A stretch of DNA of 64,000 bases. Source: JARYLZ01 sp964388275. Lineage in GTDB: Bacteria; Bacteroidota; Ignavibacteria; SZUA-365. This document shows positions 51,405 to 60,423 of this stretch, piece after piece. Position 1 is the first letter of the stretch. The number at the start of each line of letters is the position of its first letter. The DNA lies in NCBI GenBank assembly GCA_964388275.1, contig CAYLZD010000020.1:1-64000 (forward strand), given 5' to 3'. The translations under genes were made by a program, and so were the position numbers. Below the pieces are notes generated by a model. That model ran no database searches. It saw only the letters and a program-made list of their open reading frames with translations, and was not told where the DNA came from.

Positions 51405-52820
51405 ATGACTTACTCATCCGCGCGCGCCGCGCTGTTTGCAGGCGAGACCAGCTGCAGACGCCTGGTCACGGACGCGCTTGAGACAGCGGGCGCATCCCGG
51501 CAGTTCAACGCCTTCCTCGAACTCTATGAAGACGCTCTCGACGAGGCCGAAAAGATAGACGCCAGAATCGCCGCCGGGAGAGGCGGGCCGTTGGCCGGTC
51601 TGACCGTCGCGGTCAAGGACAACATGTGCCGCCGCGGCAAACGTCTTTCCTGCGGGTCGCGCATACTCGAGGGCTTCACTTCGGTATACGATGCAACGGC
51701 CCTGCGCCGGCTTCTGGAGGCCGATGCGATCCTGATCGGGCGCACGAACATGGATGAATTCGCGATGGGATCCTCCAACGAGAACTCGGCGTTCGGGCCG
51801 GTCCTGAATCCCGCGGATCCTGAACGCGTCCCCGGCGGTTCGAGCGGGGGATCTGCAGTGGCGGTGGCCTCCGGCGCGGTCATGGCGGCGCTCGGCTCCG
51901 ACACGGGGGGCTCGGTGCGGCAACCGGCCGCATTCACCGGCGTCGTCGGATTGAAACCCGGCTACGGTAGAATATCCAGGCACGGGCTGGTCGCTTTCGC
52001 TTCCTCGCTCGATCAGATCGGAATTTTCTCCTCGAACGTGGAGGACGCCGCCCGAGTGCTCTCGGTCATTGCGGGCCATGATCCGCGCGACTCCACGAGC
52101 GACACTGCGCCTTCGGAGGACTACACGGCACGCTTGACGGAGCCGATAAAGGGGCTCCGGGTGGGGATACCAGGCGAGTTCCTCCCGCCCGAGCTCGAAG
52201 AGGGCCCACGCGCCGCTGTGGACAGGGCCGCGGCCGCGTTTCACCGGATCGATGCGGGGGTGGTTCCGGTGTCGCTGCCCCATTCCTGCTATACGATTCC
52301 AACATACGCCATCATAGCCACCGCAGAGGCCTCCTCCAATCTGGCCCGCTTCGACGGCATACGGTACGGTTTGCGCCGCGCCGGGGATTCCCACGGCGAA
52401 ACCAATATCCGGACACGTTCATCCGGATTTGGCGGCGAAGTCAAGCGGCGCATAATGCTCGGCGCATACGTCCTTTCGGCAGGATACGTGGACGCCTATT
52501 ATCGCAGGGCCCAGAAGGTGAGGACGTTGATCGCGAGGGATTTCGAGGAGGCGTTCCGCGGCGCGGACCTTCTAATGACCCCGACCACGCCGGGCACCGC
52601 CTTCAGGCTGGGGGAACGCGTCCGGGATCCGCTGAAAATGTATCTTTCCGACCTTTTCACCGCGTCCGCCAATCTCGCCGGCTTGCCCGCGATGCATGTG
52701 CCTGCCGGCCGCGACGCGGAAGGACTGCCCGTCGGAGTTCAACTGATCGCTCCGGAAAGAAACGAGGCGCTGATGCTGCGCGCCGCCGCAACTCTGGAGC
52801 GGGAACTGCAAGATGTGTGA
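51405..52820 (+). CDS. gatA: Asp-tRNA(Asn)/Glu-tRNA(Gln) amidotransferase subunit A
   Basis: GatA releases ammonia from glutamine for GatB to amidate mischarged Asp-tRNA or Glu-tRNA. The 471-residue protein has LAGLTVAVKDNMCRRG with the catalytic Lys, GSSNENSAFGPVLNPAD, VPGGSSGGSAVAVASGA with the Ser-cisSer pair and GSDTGGSVRQPAAFTGVVGL. Length is normal. The next gene overlaps its end by eight bases. gatB and gatC are not seen. Confidence 0.96.
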   Translation: MTYSSARAALFAGETSCRRLVTDALETAGASRQFNAFLELYEDALDEAEKIDARIAAGRGGPLAGLTVAVKDNMCRRGKRLSCGSRILEGFTSVYDATALRRLLEADAILIGRTNMDEFAMGSSNENSAFGPVLNPADPERVPGGSSGGSAVAVASGAVMAALGSDTGGSVRQPAAFTGVVGLKPGYGRISRHGLVAFASSLDQIGIFSSNVEDAARVLSVIAGHDPRDSTSDTAPSEDYTARLTEPIKGLRVGIPGEFLPPELEEGPRAAVDRAAAAFHRIDAGVVPVSLPHSCYTIPTYAIIATAEASSNLARFDGIRYGLRRAGDSHGETNIRTRSSGFGGEVKRRIMLGAYVLSAGYVDAYYRRAQKVRTLIARDFEEAFRGADLLMTPTTPGTAFRLGERVRDPLKMYLSDLFTASANLAGLPAMHVPAGRDAEGLPVGVQLIAPERNEALMLRAAATLERELQDV

Positions 52821-53586
52821 TCGCGATTCGACAGGCGCGCGGATGAAGGCGGAATCGGATCGGAGCGAGCAGCCGGCGCCGATGCTGAGGATTTACTGCG
52901 ATTTCGACGGGACTGCGACGCCCGTGGATGTGGGCGACGAATTTTTCCCTCGCTTCGCCGGACCGGAAGCTCTCGAAGTCAACCGGCTGTACCGAGACGG
53001 CAGCATTTCGGGCCGCGAGGCCTTCTCACGGTACGCGGACATGCTGGAGGGCGTGGACGAGGAATCGATCGAGCTGTTCTCCATAGGATATTCCCTGCGG
53101 CCTTCCTTCATTCCTTTCGTCGAATGGGCCGGCAGAGCGGGAATTTCGCTCATGATCCTGAGTGACGGACTCGACGCGTATATCGAACCGATACTCAGGG
53201 ATTCGGGTGTTTCTATCCCGGTCAGAACGAACCAACTGAAGATTCGCAAAGACTCCGCCTGCAGAATCGTTCATCCGTACAGCGACGAGAATTGCGCCGC
53301 CTGCGGAACCTGCAAGAGAAACGTCATGCTCTGCGGCGCGGCGGATCGCGACATCATCGTGCTCATCGGAGACGGGATGTCGGATTTCTGTCCCGCCGGA
53401 TACGCCGACATCGTGTTCGCGACCGGCGAACTGGTGGATTACTGCCGGCGGCAGAACATCAGTTACCGCCGTTTCGAAACGTTCGACGATGTGCGGCGGG
53501 ATCTTTGCGGCATGCTGCAACGCGGGAAAATGCGCCGTCCCCGGCAGGCGTTACAGGCCCGCGAGCTGGTGTGGCGGAGCGGATGA
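52813..53586 (+). CDS. HAD-IB family phosphatase (MtnX-like)
   Basis: A 257-residue HAD-family phosphatase. IYCDFDGTATPVDVGDEFF is motif I with DxDGT, ISLMILSDGLDAYIEP motif II, and IVLIGDGMSDFCPAGYADIV motif III/IV. MtnX-type enzymes act in methionine salvage, but the general HAD-IB fold also fits serine-phosphate or other phosphatases; no other salvage genes are near. The start may be ATG at 52813, 52843 or 52882; homology begins at the last. Confidence 0.85.
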   Translation: MCDRDSTGARMKAESDRSEQPAPMLRIYCDFDGTATPVDVGDEFFPRFAGPEALEVNRLYRDGSISGREAFSRYADMLEGVDEESIELFSIGYSLRPSFIPFVEWAGRAGISLMILSDGLDAYIEPILRDSGVSIPVRTNQLKIRKDSACRIVHPYSDENCAACGTCKRNVMLCGAADRDIIVLIGDGMSDFCPAGYADIVFATGELVDYCRRQNISYRRFETFDDVRRDLCGMLQRGKMRRPRQALQARELVWRSG

Positions 53587-53620
53587 AAGCCCTGAAGACG
53601 CCGGAACAGAAACAGCCGCA

Positions 53621-54649
53621 ATGCAAACCACAACCATAGACGCGCCCCAACGCGATCCTTCGCTCAGACCGGGGCAGATAATCAAGCACCTCGCCTTATT
53701 GCTGTTGACCTTGCTCACCACGCTCGTAGCGGGCATGCTGTGGCAGAACGTCAGGGATCTGACCCAAATCGGTCTGGGACTTCCGTACGCTCTCAGCCTT
53801 TTATTCATATTGTCCTGTCACGAATTCGGACATTACTTCGCCGCGAGACGTCACAAGGTCTCGGTGACGCTTCCGTATTTCATACCGCTGCCCCCGATCG
53901 ACATTATAAGCTTCGGAACGCTCGGCGCCGTCATCAGAACAAGGCAGCGCATCGACAATCCAAAATCGCTTTTTGATATCGGAATCGCTGGACCGATAGC
54001 CGGCTTCATTGCCAGCATGGTGGTGCTCGCAGTCGGGTTCATGAGTCTTCCCGGACCCGAGTTCATCCTCTCGATTCATCCGGATTTCGACTTCGCGATC
54101 AATACGATACCCGGCATACCGCCGGGCATGACGCTGACGTTCGGAAGGCCCTTGCTCTACGGAGTATTTGAACATCTCTTCGCTCCGGCAGGCGCCTGGG
54201 TTCCTCCAATGTGGGAAATGTATCACTATCCTCTGCTGATGACGGGATGGTTCGGCCTTTTCGTTACCGCCATGAATCTTCTGCCTGTGGGCCAGCTCGA
54301 CGGCGGTCACATACTCTTCGCACTCAATCAGCGCATGCATCGCCGGATCGCCAGAGTGGTCGTTTTTTTTCTGCTTTTTTTCGGATTGATGGGCTTGCTG
54401 CCGGATCTTTTGCATTTTACCGGCCAGGAAATAATTGCAATCGAGTTGCTTGAATTATTTGCAAATTACAGGGCTCTTTTCTGGCCCGGGTGGTTGTTCT
54501 GGCTTTTTATAATCTTATTTTTTATTAAGATCGATCATCCGGAGATCAGAATAAACGAAGAACCGGGGCAGCGAAGAATCCTGCTCGGGATCGTCGCCAT
54601 GCTGATTTTCGTCTTATCGATAGCTCCGGCGCCTCTATTTTTCCAGTAA
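53621..54649 (+). CDS. Site-2 protease family membrane metalloprotease
   Basis: A 342-residue membrane protein, unrelated in layout to RseP. HEFGH lies at residues 67-71 in the second hydrophobic segment, and NLLPVGQLDGGHILFALNQR carries the third zinc ligand and DGGH. IPLPPIDIISFGTLGAVIRT is typical of the plant EGY-like and bacterial S2P group without PDZ. Substrate unknown. ATG at 53621 is favoured because the extra frame upstream overlaps the HAD gene. It is the last gene of the purC unit. Confidence 0.88.
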   Translation: MQTTTIDAPQRDPSLRPGQIIKHLALLLLTLLTTLVAGMLWQNVRDLTQIGLGLPYALSLLFILSCHEFGHYFAARRHKVSVTLPYFIPLPPIDIISFGTLGAVIRTRQRIDNPKSLFDIGIAGPIAGFIASMVVLAVGFMSLPGPEFILSIHPDFDFAINTIPGIPPGMTLTFGRPLLYGVFEHLFAPAGAWVPPMWEMYHYPLLMTGWFGLFVTAMNLLPVGQLDGGHILFALNQRMHRRIARVVVFFLLFFGLMGLLPDLLHFTGQEIIAIELLELFANYRALFWPGWLFWLFIILFFIKIDHPEIRINEEPGQRRILLGIVAMLIFVLSIAPAPLFFQ

Positions 54650-54688
54650 ATTTTTTCAGAAAAAAAGCGCAGTGGACCTATTCTGGAA

Positions 54689-54719
54689 TTGACTTTTGCA
54701 TGGCTGTTGGGTATGTTTG
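54689..54719 (+). promoter_or_regulatory. Promoter upstream of the lipoprotein gene
   Basis: TTG at 54689-54691, a 20-base spacer and TATGTTTG at 54712-54719, a perfect TAnnTTTG. The same stretch also fits a sigma-70-like TTGACT-N17-TATGTT. It lies 93 bases upstream of the ATG at 54813, with a hairpin in between. Confidence 0.7.
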
Positions 54720-54745
54720 TTTTGCCTCCTTGATAGTGTGATTGT

Positions 54746-54780
54746 AAGCCGGGGCATGCATCCAAAAGGTGCCCCGGCTT
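54746..54780 (+). terminator. Hairpin between promoter and lipoprotein gene
   Basis: AAGCCGGGGC pairs with GCCCCGGCTT (10 bases) around a 15-base loop. No T-run follows (CGTCAT), so it may be a weak terminator of the upstream unit or a leader structure rather than a strong terminator. Confidence 0.5.
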
Positions 54781-54812
54781 CGTCATATCAGGACACTTTA
54801 TAACCGAATTGA

Positions 54813-55637
54813 ATGATAGCGTGTTTTAGATTTCTCTTCGTATTCACTGTCGCTGCGGTTTTTCTAGCATGCAGTGAAGATTCCTCCGTATCGGACCCGG
54901 CGTTTCCGGACACACCCAAGTCGTTCACCGGTTTGCGGCTGTCGGAATATGTTTACGATACGGATTCGATAGACGTGCAAGCGGGACGCGACAAGTCGCC
55001 CGCCGACAGGATCACTTTGAATATCCGGGTCGAAGCCGAAGCGGATTCGGCTGTTCAGGACGGACCGCCTGTGGTGAGCGCGCGCTGTGCGATAACACAG
55101 GACGGCAAGGACCGCACTCTCGCCGAAGCGGAACTTCAGCGGGATTCTTCGGGGAGTTTCGGCGGAGTCGTCCGGCTCGGCATTGCCCGCGGGGATGTGG
55201 GAGACTACCGCCTGACCGTGAGGGGATTCGATGCGAGAGGAAACGCGTCGCTGCCGATTCACACCAAGCTCCGCGTTCTCGCGGGCGGTAGACCGCCGTA
55301 CTTCTGCGGACTCACGGCCCCGGACACGGTCGATCTGCCTGACGACGGTTTCATACTCATTCTTATCGAGGCCTGCGTGGCGGATTCAAGCGGCGCGGGA
55401 GACATCAAGCGGGTGCTGTTCAATTCCTTTCTGCCCAGCGGCACGCCGTCCAGCGGAAATCCATTCTTCATGTTCGACGACGGAAGCCATGGCGACCGCA
55501 TCGCGGGCGATGGAATATATTCCCTGAACATTCAACTCCCCTCCACGGCGCAGAAAGGCCGTTACCGTTTCGAATTCTTCGCTTACGATCTGGGCAATCT
55601 GAACGCCTTTCTTTCACACACGATCACAGTTCGCTGA
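54813..55637 (+). CDS. Exported lipoprotein with beta-sandwich domain
   Basis: A 274-residue lipoprotein. The N-terminal hydrophobic segment ends with the lipobox FLAC (Cys20). The C-terminal GDRIAGDGIYSLNIQLP resembles the choice-of-anchor beta-sandwich segment that appears in many secreted proteins. It starts the surface-protein run 54.8-60.4 kb; the T9SS cargo ATG is one base after its stop. Function unknown. Confidence 0.8.
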   Translation: MIACFRFLFVFTVAAVFLACSEDSSVSDPAFPDTPKSFTGLRLSEYVYDTDSIDVQAGRDKSPADRITLNIRVEAEADSAVQDGPPVVSARCAITQDGKDRTLAEAELQRDSSGSFGGVVRLGIARGDVGDYRLTVRGFDARGNASLPIHTKLRVLAGGRPPYFCGLTAPDTVDLPDDGFILILIEACVADSSGAGDIKRVLFNSFLPSGTPSSGNPFFMFDDGSHGDRIAGDGIYSLNIQLPSTAQKGRYRFEFFAYDLGNLNAFLSHTITVR

Positions 55638-55638
55638 C

Positions 55639-57243
55639 ATGACGACTCGGAAACGCCGTAAGTCGGCCGCCTTCATCCTCAGCATCATCCTCATCCCGTT
55701 TTCCGCAGCCGCATACGGGCAGGCTGGGCCTGAATCTTTCGGTTTGAACAAGATCGTTTCGAGCGGCGGCACGCGTCCTCTCAGCAACAGCGCCATCGAC
55801 ATGCTCGCGCGCGGCGACAGCATTTGGATCGCCGGGGGCAAGGGATTGGACCTCACGACGGACGGCGGCCGTTCATGGCGTCACTTGGGCGAAGAAGCGC
55901 CTTTCGATCTCGAGGACATAGCCGCGCTGGATGCGCACGGATCCGTGATCTGGGTCTCGCTCGCGGGCTCCGAGAAACTCGACGACGGATCCACACTGCC
56001 GAAAGGACTGGGCCTCGCGGTGTCCACGGACAACGGCGCTTCCTGGACTCGGATCGAACAACCGCAGGAAGCGGTCGGCGACTCGACTTTCGAGATCATG
56101 TACGGCGCGAACCGCATAAAAGGCCTGGCGATCACGACGCCCATAAACAACATCACTTACGATATCGCGGTCACCTCCCGCGCCGTATGGACGGCGAGCT
56201 TTGCGGGAGGACTTCGAAAATCCTCCGACGGAGGCCGCACGTTTTCACCCGTCCTGTTGCCGGGCGACAACCTGGACTCGATAAGGGACACAGATACGCT
56301 GAACTTCGAACTTTCGCCGGTCGACCGTCCGGATCTCTGGAATCAGGGCGGCACATCTAAAGGCATGCGAGGCAGTCTCAACCATCGTGTGTTCTCTCTG
56401 TATGCGGAGGATGACACGACACTCTGGGTGGGCACGGCGGGCGGGATCAATCTCACAACGGATGAAGGGCGTTCATGGCGCAAATTCACGTATGCCAATC
56501 AGAGTTTTCCGATATCGGGAAATTTTGTGGTGGCTCTCGGAAGCAATACCATCGACGGCTCGCGACGCCTGTGGGCCTCGACGATCAACGCGCTGGAGCC
56601 GCAGGAATTCCGCTCCGTCAGCATGACCTCGGACCGGGGGGCGACCTGGACGAACGCGCTGAGGGGAGAATTCACGCATAATTTCGGATTCAAGGGTTCC
56701 GTGGTCTACGCGGCCACGAATTCGGGCGTATTCCGTTCCGACGACGCTGGGCGTACGTGGACGCTGCACGACGTGTTCGTCGATCCGATATCGCGCAGCC
56801 GTTCCGTGGATCCGCGATGCTATTCAGCGGCCGTGCTCGGCGACACGGTCTGGGTGGCCAATGCGGACGGACTGATGACGACGGTGGATTCCCGGGATCG
56901 CTTTTTCGGATCCTCCTGGTCGCTCAAGCGCGCTGCTCGTCCTCCGGATGCGGACGGCATGGCGTATGCCTATCCGAATCCTTTCACTCCCGCGAATGAC
57001 GTCTGCCGCGTGAGATACAGAACGGACGCCGCCGGCACGGTCAGCATCGACGTTTTCGATTTCGCGATGTATCCGGTGCGCGCATTGTTGAGAAACGCCG
57101 CGAGGCCTGCGGATACGGAATTGGACGAGATCTGGGATGGAACAGACGACGGCGGGCAGCGTGTCGCCAACGGACTCTACTATATCCGGGTTCAAGCGGG
57201 AAACCGGGATGCCGCGTGGACCAAGGTGGTGGCGCTGCAATGA
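55639..57243 (+). CDS. BNR/sialidase-like propeller T9SS cargo
   Basis: A 534-residue secreted protein. The signal peptide (MTTRKRRKSAAFILSIILIP) is followed by propeller repeats with the Asp-box/BNR form: GLDLTTDGGRSWRHLGE, GLAVSTDNGASWTRIEQ, GGLRKSSDGGRTFSPV, GINLTTDEGRSWRKF, GVFRSDDAGRTWTLHD. The C-terminus (YPNPFTPANDVCRVRYRTDA to NGLYYIRVQAGNRDAAW) is FlgD/T9SS-like. Its stop codon overlaps the start of a PorV-like gene. Confidence 0.88.
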   Translation: MTTRKRRKSAAFILSIILIPFSAAAYGQAGPESFGLNKIVSSGGTRPLSNSAIDMLARGDSIWIAGGKGLDLTTDGGRSWRHLGEEAPFDLEDIAALDAHGSVIWVSLAGSEKLDDGSTLPKGLGLAVSTDNGASWTRIEQPQEAVGDSTFEIMYGANRIKGLAITTPINNITYDIAVTSRAVWTASFAGGLRKSSDGGRTFSPVLLPGDNLDSIRDTDTLNFELSPVDRPDLWNQGGTSKGMRGSLNHRVFSLYAEDDTTLWVGTAGGINLTTDEGRSWRKFTYANQSFPISGNFVVALGSNTIDGSRRLWASTINALEPQEFRSVSMTSDRGATWTNALRGEFTHNFGFKGSVVYAATNSGVFRSDDAGRTWTLHDVFVDPISRSRSVDPRCYSAAVLGDTVWVANADGLMTTVDSRDRFFGSSWSLKRAARPPDADGMAYAYPNPFTPANDVCRVRYRTDAAGTVSIDVFDFAMYPVRALLRNAARPADTELDEIWDGTDDGGQRVANGLYYIRVQAGNRDAAWTKVVALQ

Positions 57244-58325
57244 ACGGCGAGCTGTTGACAGGCATAGGCGCCATGCGGAAGCAATCCATTACCGCGGCCC
57301 GAAATCCGGAAAGAAGTGCGGTAGCATCGCGCGTGTGGTTCGTCATCGCCCTGTTGACCTTTCTCGCGGTTTCCCTGGAAGCGCAGCCCGGCGGCAGAGC
57401 CGGAGCGTTTACGCGCCTCGGTTTCGGCGCGAGGGGACAGGGCATGGGCAACGCTCTAACGGCGGTCAACACCGGGCACATTACAACCGTGTACAATCCG
57501 GCTCTTTCGCCCTTTCAGAAGAGCAGGCTTCTTTACGGCAGCTACGGCATGCTCGCTCTCGACCGCAAGCTGAACCAGATCTGTTACATTCAACCGATAC
57601 GCATCGAGAAAAAGGGCGCGAACAAATACGCCGAGGATCCCGACGCGCAATCCCTGGCCGGCGTTTCGGCAGGCTGGATCAACGCCGGGGACGCGGACGT
57701 TCAAGGATACGACAGCGACGGATTCAAAACCGAAATGCTCAGCGTATTCGAGAACCAGTTCTACCTGAATTTCGGCACTCGCTTCAGCGAGAGACTCTCG
57801 GTGGGTTTCAACGCGAAGTTCTATTACTCCGGCCTGTATCGCGACGTGACAAGCTCCGGTTTCGGAATAGATCTGGGAGCGCTTTATCAGTTGGCGGATG
57901 GCCTGACCGTGGCCGTTGTCCTGCAGGATCTTCTCACGAAGTACAAATGGGATACCGGGAAGCTCTACGGTCCCGAGCAGGGACGCGCCACTGAAGACGC
58001 TTTTCCCCTGATCACGCGCCTGGGCGCGGCTTACATGATTGACCTCATGGGAGGCCTCCTTATCGCCGCCGATATGGAGCTGTTCGACGGCGGCGCGCCG
58101 CTTGCCCGGATAGGAGGAGAACTGCGCCTGGCGGAGCAGTTCTCCGTCCGCGCCGGCGCCGACCGCATCGATCTGGGAGGTTCCGGAATCGACGCCAGGC
58201 CTTCCGCGGGCGTCTCATTCTCGCAGCCGGTCGCGTCATTGCGCCCGGAAATACAGTATGCCTTCATTCTCGAGCCCGTTGCGCCGTCGCCCACTCATGT
58301 GCTTTCGTTCTTACTTTCGTTCTGA
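57240..58325 (+). CDS. PorV/PorQ-family outer-membrane protein 1
   Basis: PorV-like proteins shuttle T9SS cargo to the attachment machinery. The 361-residue protein has an N-terminal hydrophobic segment, then GGRAGAFTRLGFGARGQGMG and NALTAVNTGHITTVYNPALS, the signature start of the PorV/UPF0164 family, and it continues as a beta-barrel ending HVLSFLLSF. ATG at 57240 overlaps the T9SS cargo stop; ATG at 57273 is another start. A second PorV-like gene follows. Confidence 0.85.
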   Translation: MNGELLTGIGAMRKQSITAARNPERSAVASRVWFVIALLTFLAVSLEAQPGGRAGAFTRLGFGARGQGMGNALTAVNTGHITTVYNPALSPFQKSRLLYGSYGMLALDRKLNQICYIQPIRIEKKGANKYAEDPDAQSLAGVSAGWINAGDADVQGYDSDGFKTEMLSVFENQFYLNFGTRFSERLSVGFNAKFYYSGLYRDVTSSGFGIDLGALYQLADGLTVAVVLQDLLTKYKWDTGKLYGPEQGRATEDAFPLITRLGAAYMIDLMGGLLIAADMELFDGGAPLARIGGELRLAEQFSVRAGADRIDLGGSGIDARPSAGVSFSQPVASLRPEIQYAFILEPVAPSPTHVLSFLLSF

Positions 58326-58326
58326 C

Positions 58327-59250
58327 ATGAAGATTCATAGAAGATTATTTGCATCCGCATTTTTAATCCTGCTGCCCGCCGCTTTCTCATCGGCACAACC
58401 CGGCGGCACGGGCATGGCATTCCTTCGCAACGGCGTCGGCGCCAGAGCAGTGGCGATGGGGGAGACCGGCGTCGCTGGATCCTCATTCGGAGAAGTTCTC
58501 TATTACAATCCGGCAATGGCGGCTGTATCGGGAAACTCCTCGCTGACCATCATGCACCAGCAGGCGGTGCAGGACCTTCATTCGCAATATCTCGGCGCTG
58601 TTGCCGCATTGGACGGCTGGTCGCTGGGATTGCACATACACCTCGCGAGCATTGAGGATATCGAGGCGCGCGCTCTGCCGGGAGACCCGGAAGGCATGTT
58701 CACGTCCCGCAATTTCTCCCTGGGATTCACCGCCGCGTATCGACTGACCGAGAGGATATCCCTGGGCGCCAACGCCAAATTTCTTTTTGAAAAAATCTAT
58801 GTGGACGATGCGAGCGGATACGCGTTCGATCTCGGCATTCGAGCGCTCCCGTTCGGTCAAGGACCGCTGGAGAGCCTGTCCTTCGGCGTCGCCGTCTCAA
58901 ACCTGGGCGCAATGAGCGATTTGAAGACCGTGTCTACCAAACTGCCTGTCCTGATTCGGGGCGGCTTCGCATATGATTTGCCCATCGAGACAGGCCGGGC
59001 GAAAATTTCGGCGGCCGCCGAGGGCGTCTACCATCCTTCCGACGAGAGATTCAGGGCGCATCTCGGGGCGGAAGCGAGTTATGACGAACTTCTCGCCCTG
59101 CGGGTCGGATATCAGACCGGTTTCGACATCAAGGGATTTTCCGCCGGAGTCGGTTTCATCCTCTCCCCCGCGCGCTTCGATTACGCTTTCGTGCCCTACA
59201 GCGAGAACTTCGGGACGGCGCATTCCTTTTCGGTGTCGCTCATCTTTTAA
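58327..59250 (+). CDS. PorV/PorQ-family outer-membrane protein 2
   Basis: A 307-residue protein: signal peptide (MKIHRRLFASAFLILLPAAF), then GGTGMAFLRNGVGARAVAMG and VLYYNPAMAAVSGNSSLTI, the family signature, and a barrel ending AHSFSVSLIF. It begins just after the stop of the other PorV-like gene, so the pair are in tandem. It could be the PorQ or PorV partner of the other. Confidence 0.87.
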   Translation: MKIHRRLFASAFLILLPAAFSSAQPGGTGMAFLRNGVGARAVAMGETGVAGSSFGEVLYYNPAMAAVSGNSSLTIMHQQAVQDLHSQYLGAVAALDGWSLGLHIHLASIEDIEARALPGDPEGMFTSRNFSLGFTAAYRLTERISLGANAKFLFEKIYVDDASGYAFDLGIRALPFGQGPLESLSFGVAVSNLGAMSDLKTVSTKLPVLIRGGFAYDLPIETGRAKISAAAEGVYHPSDERFRAHLGAEASYDELLALRVGYQTGFDIKGFSAGVGFILSPARFDYAFVPYSENFGTAHSFSVSLIF

Positions 59251-59271
59251 CTTGTCGCCGCGACGTTTCAC

Positions 59272-60408
59272 ATGCGCGCGCGCATCGGCATTGCGGTAGT
59301 CGGCGACGTCAGGCGCGATTCACGCTGTCTGCGCATGGCCCGCACGCTGGCGGAGGCCTACGAAACGACGGTTTATTCGCTGGGAGATGAAGCGGAGAGT
59401 TTTTCGGACGGCCAGGTCCGTCATATCGTTCTGCCCCGTGCGGACGCATCGGATCTGCGGGCCTCGCTCCGCGCGTTCTGGAAGGAGAATCCGGGCGGGA
59501 GGGGCGGATCAGCGGACATCTGGCTGGCCGGCGACCTCTACTCGCTGCCTCTGGCTTCGCGCATGGCCCGGCGTCAAAGAGCCGCGCTGCTGTATGATTC
59601 GCGCGAACTGTATCCCTACATCGCAGCCCTGTCCGGCCGGCCTATCAGCCGGTTCTACTGGCGCTGGATGGAACGGCTGCACGCCGGTCGCGCCTCGGTG
59701 ATCTTCGCGGTGAACGACTCGATTGCGGAGCGCCTGAGGAGGCGCTACCCACGCATTCCGGTCGAAGTGCTGCGCAATTACCCGGATTGGGAAAGACCGG
59801 AGAAGGCGCGGGATCTGAGAAGTTTGTTCGGCATTCCTGACTCGGCAGTGATACTTCTCTCGCAGGGCGGTCTGCAGCGCGGAAGGGGAGGGGAAGCTTG
59901 CCTGCGCGCATTGCTACGTCTGGATAACTGCGCGCTCGTGTTTCTCGGCTCCGGCGCCGAGGAAGCCGGATTGAGATCGCTCGCATCCGAACTGGGTGTG
60001 GGTGAGAGGGCGCATTTTCACACCGCGGCGACGGCGGAGGAACTGCCTTCCTACACGACCGCGGCGGATATAGGACTCTGCATCATAGAGAACCTGGGTG
60101 AGAGCTACTATCTATCGTTGCCGAACAAGCTTTTCGAGTATGCCGCCGCCGGTCTCCCGGTCGTCGCCAGCGACTTTCCGGAAATCCGCAAAGTCGTGCT
60201 CGGCGAGAAACTGGGCCTGCTTGTGGATCCGGGCGATGAGAACGCGCTGGCCGACGCCCTCAGACATCTCGTGGAAGATGCGCGCGCTCGCGACCATTTC
60301 CGGGCCAACGCGATCCGCGCCTCCGCCCGCCTGAACTGGAGTACGGAAGGCGCCCGCCTGCTGGTCACGACCGCGGATTTGCTCCGCCGCCGGGCATCGA
60401 TCCGATGA
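59272..60408 (+). CDS. Family 4-like glycosyltransferase
   Basis: A GT-B fold enzyme of 378 residues. IAVVGDVRRDSRCLRMARTL, LLYDSRELYPYIAAL, IPVEVLRNYPDW, the GSGAEEAGLRSLASELGVG and AADIGLCIIENLGESYYLSL blocks and LPNKLFEYAAAGLPVVASDF with the donor-sugar glutamate are typical. It may build lipopolysaccharide or glycans that anchor T9SS cargo, in keeping with the neighbours, but no substrate can be assigned. Confidence 0.9.
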   Translation: MRARIGIAVVGDVRRDSRCLRMARTLAEAYETTVYSLGDEAESFSDGQVRHIVLPRADASDLRASLRAFWKENPGGRGGSADIWLAGDLYSLPLASRMARRQRAALLYDSRELYPYIAALSGRPISRFYWRWMERLHAGRASVIFAVNDSIAERLRRRYPRIPVEVLRNYPDWERPEKARDLRSLFGIPDSAVILLSQGGLQRGRGGEACLRALLRLDNCALVFLGSGAEEAGLRSLASELGVGERAHFHTAATAEELPSYTTAADIGLCIIENLGESYYLSLPNKLFEYAAAGLPVVASDFPEIRKVVLGEKLGLLVDPGDENALADALRHLVEDARARDHFRANAIRASARLNWSTEGARLLVTTADLLRRRASIR

Positions 60409-60423
60409 GCCGGGAGCCGGCTG

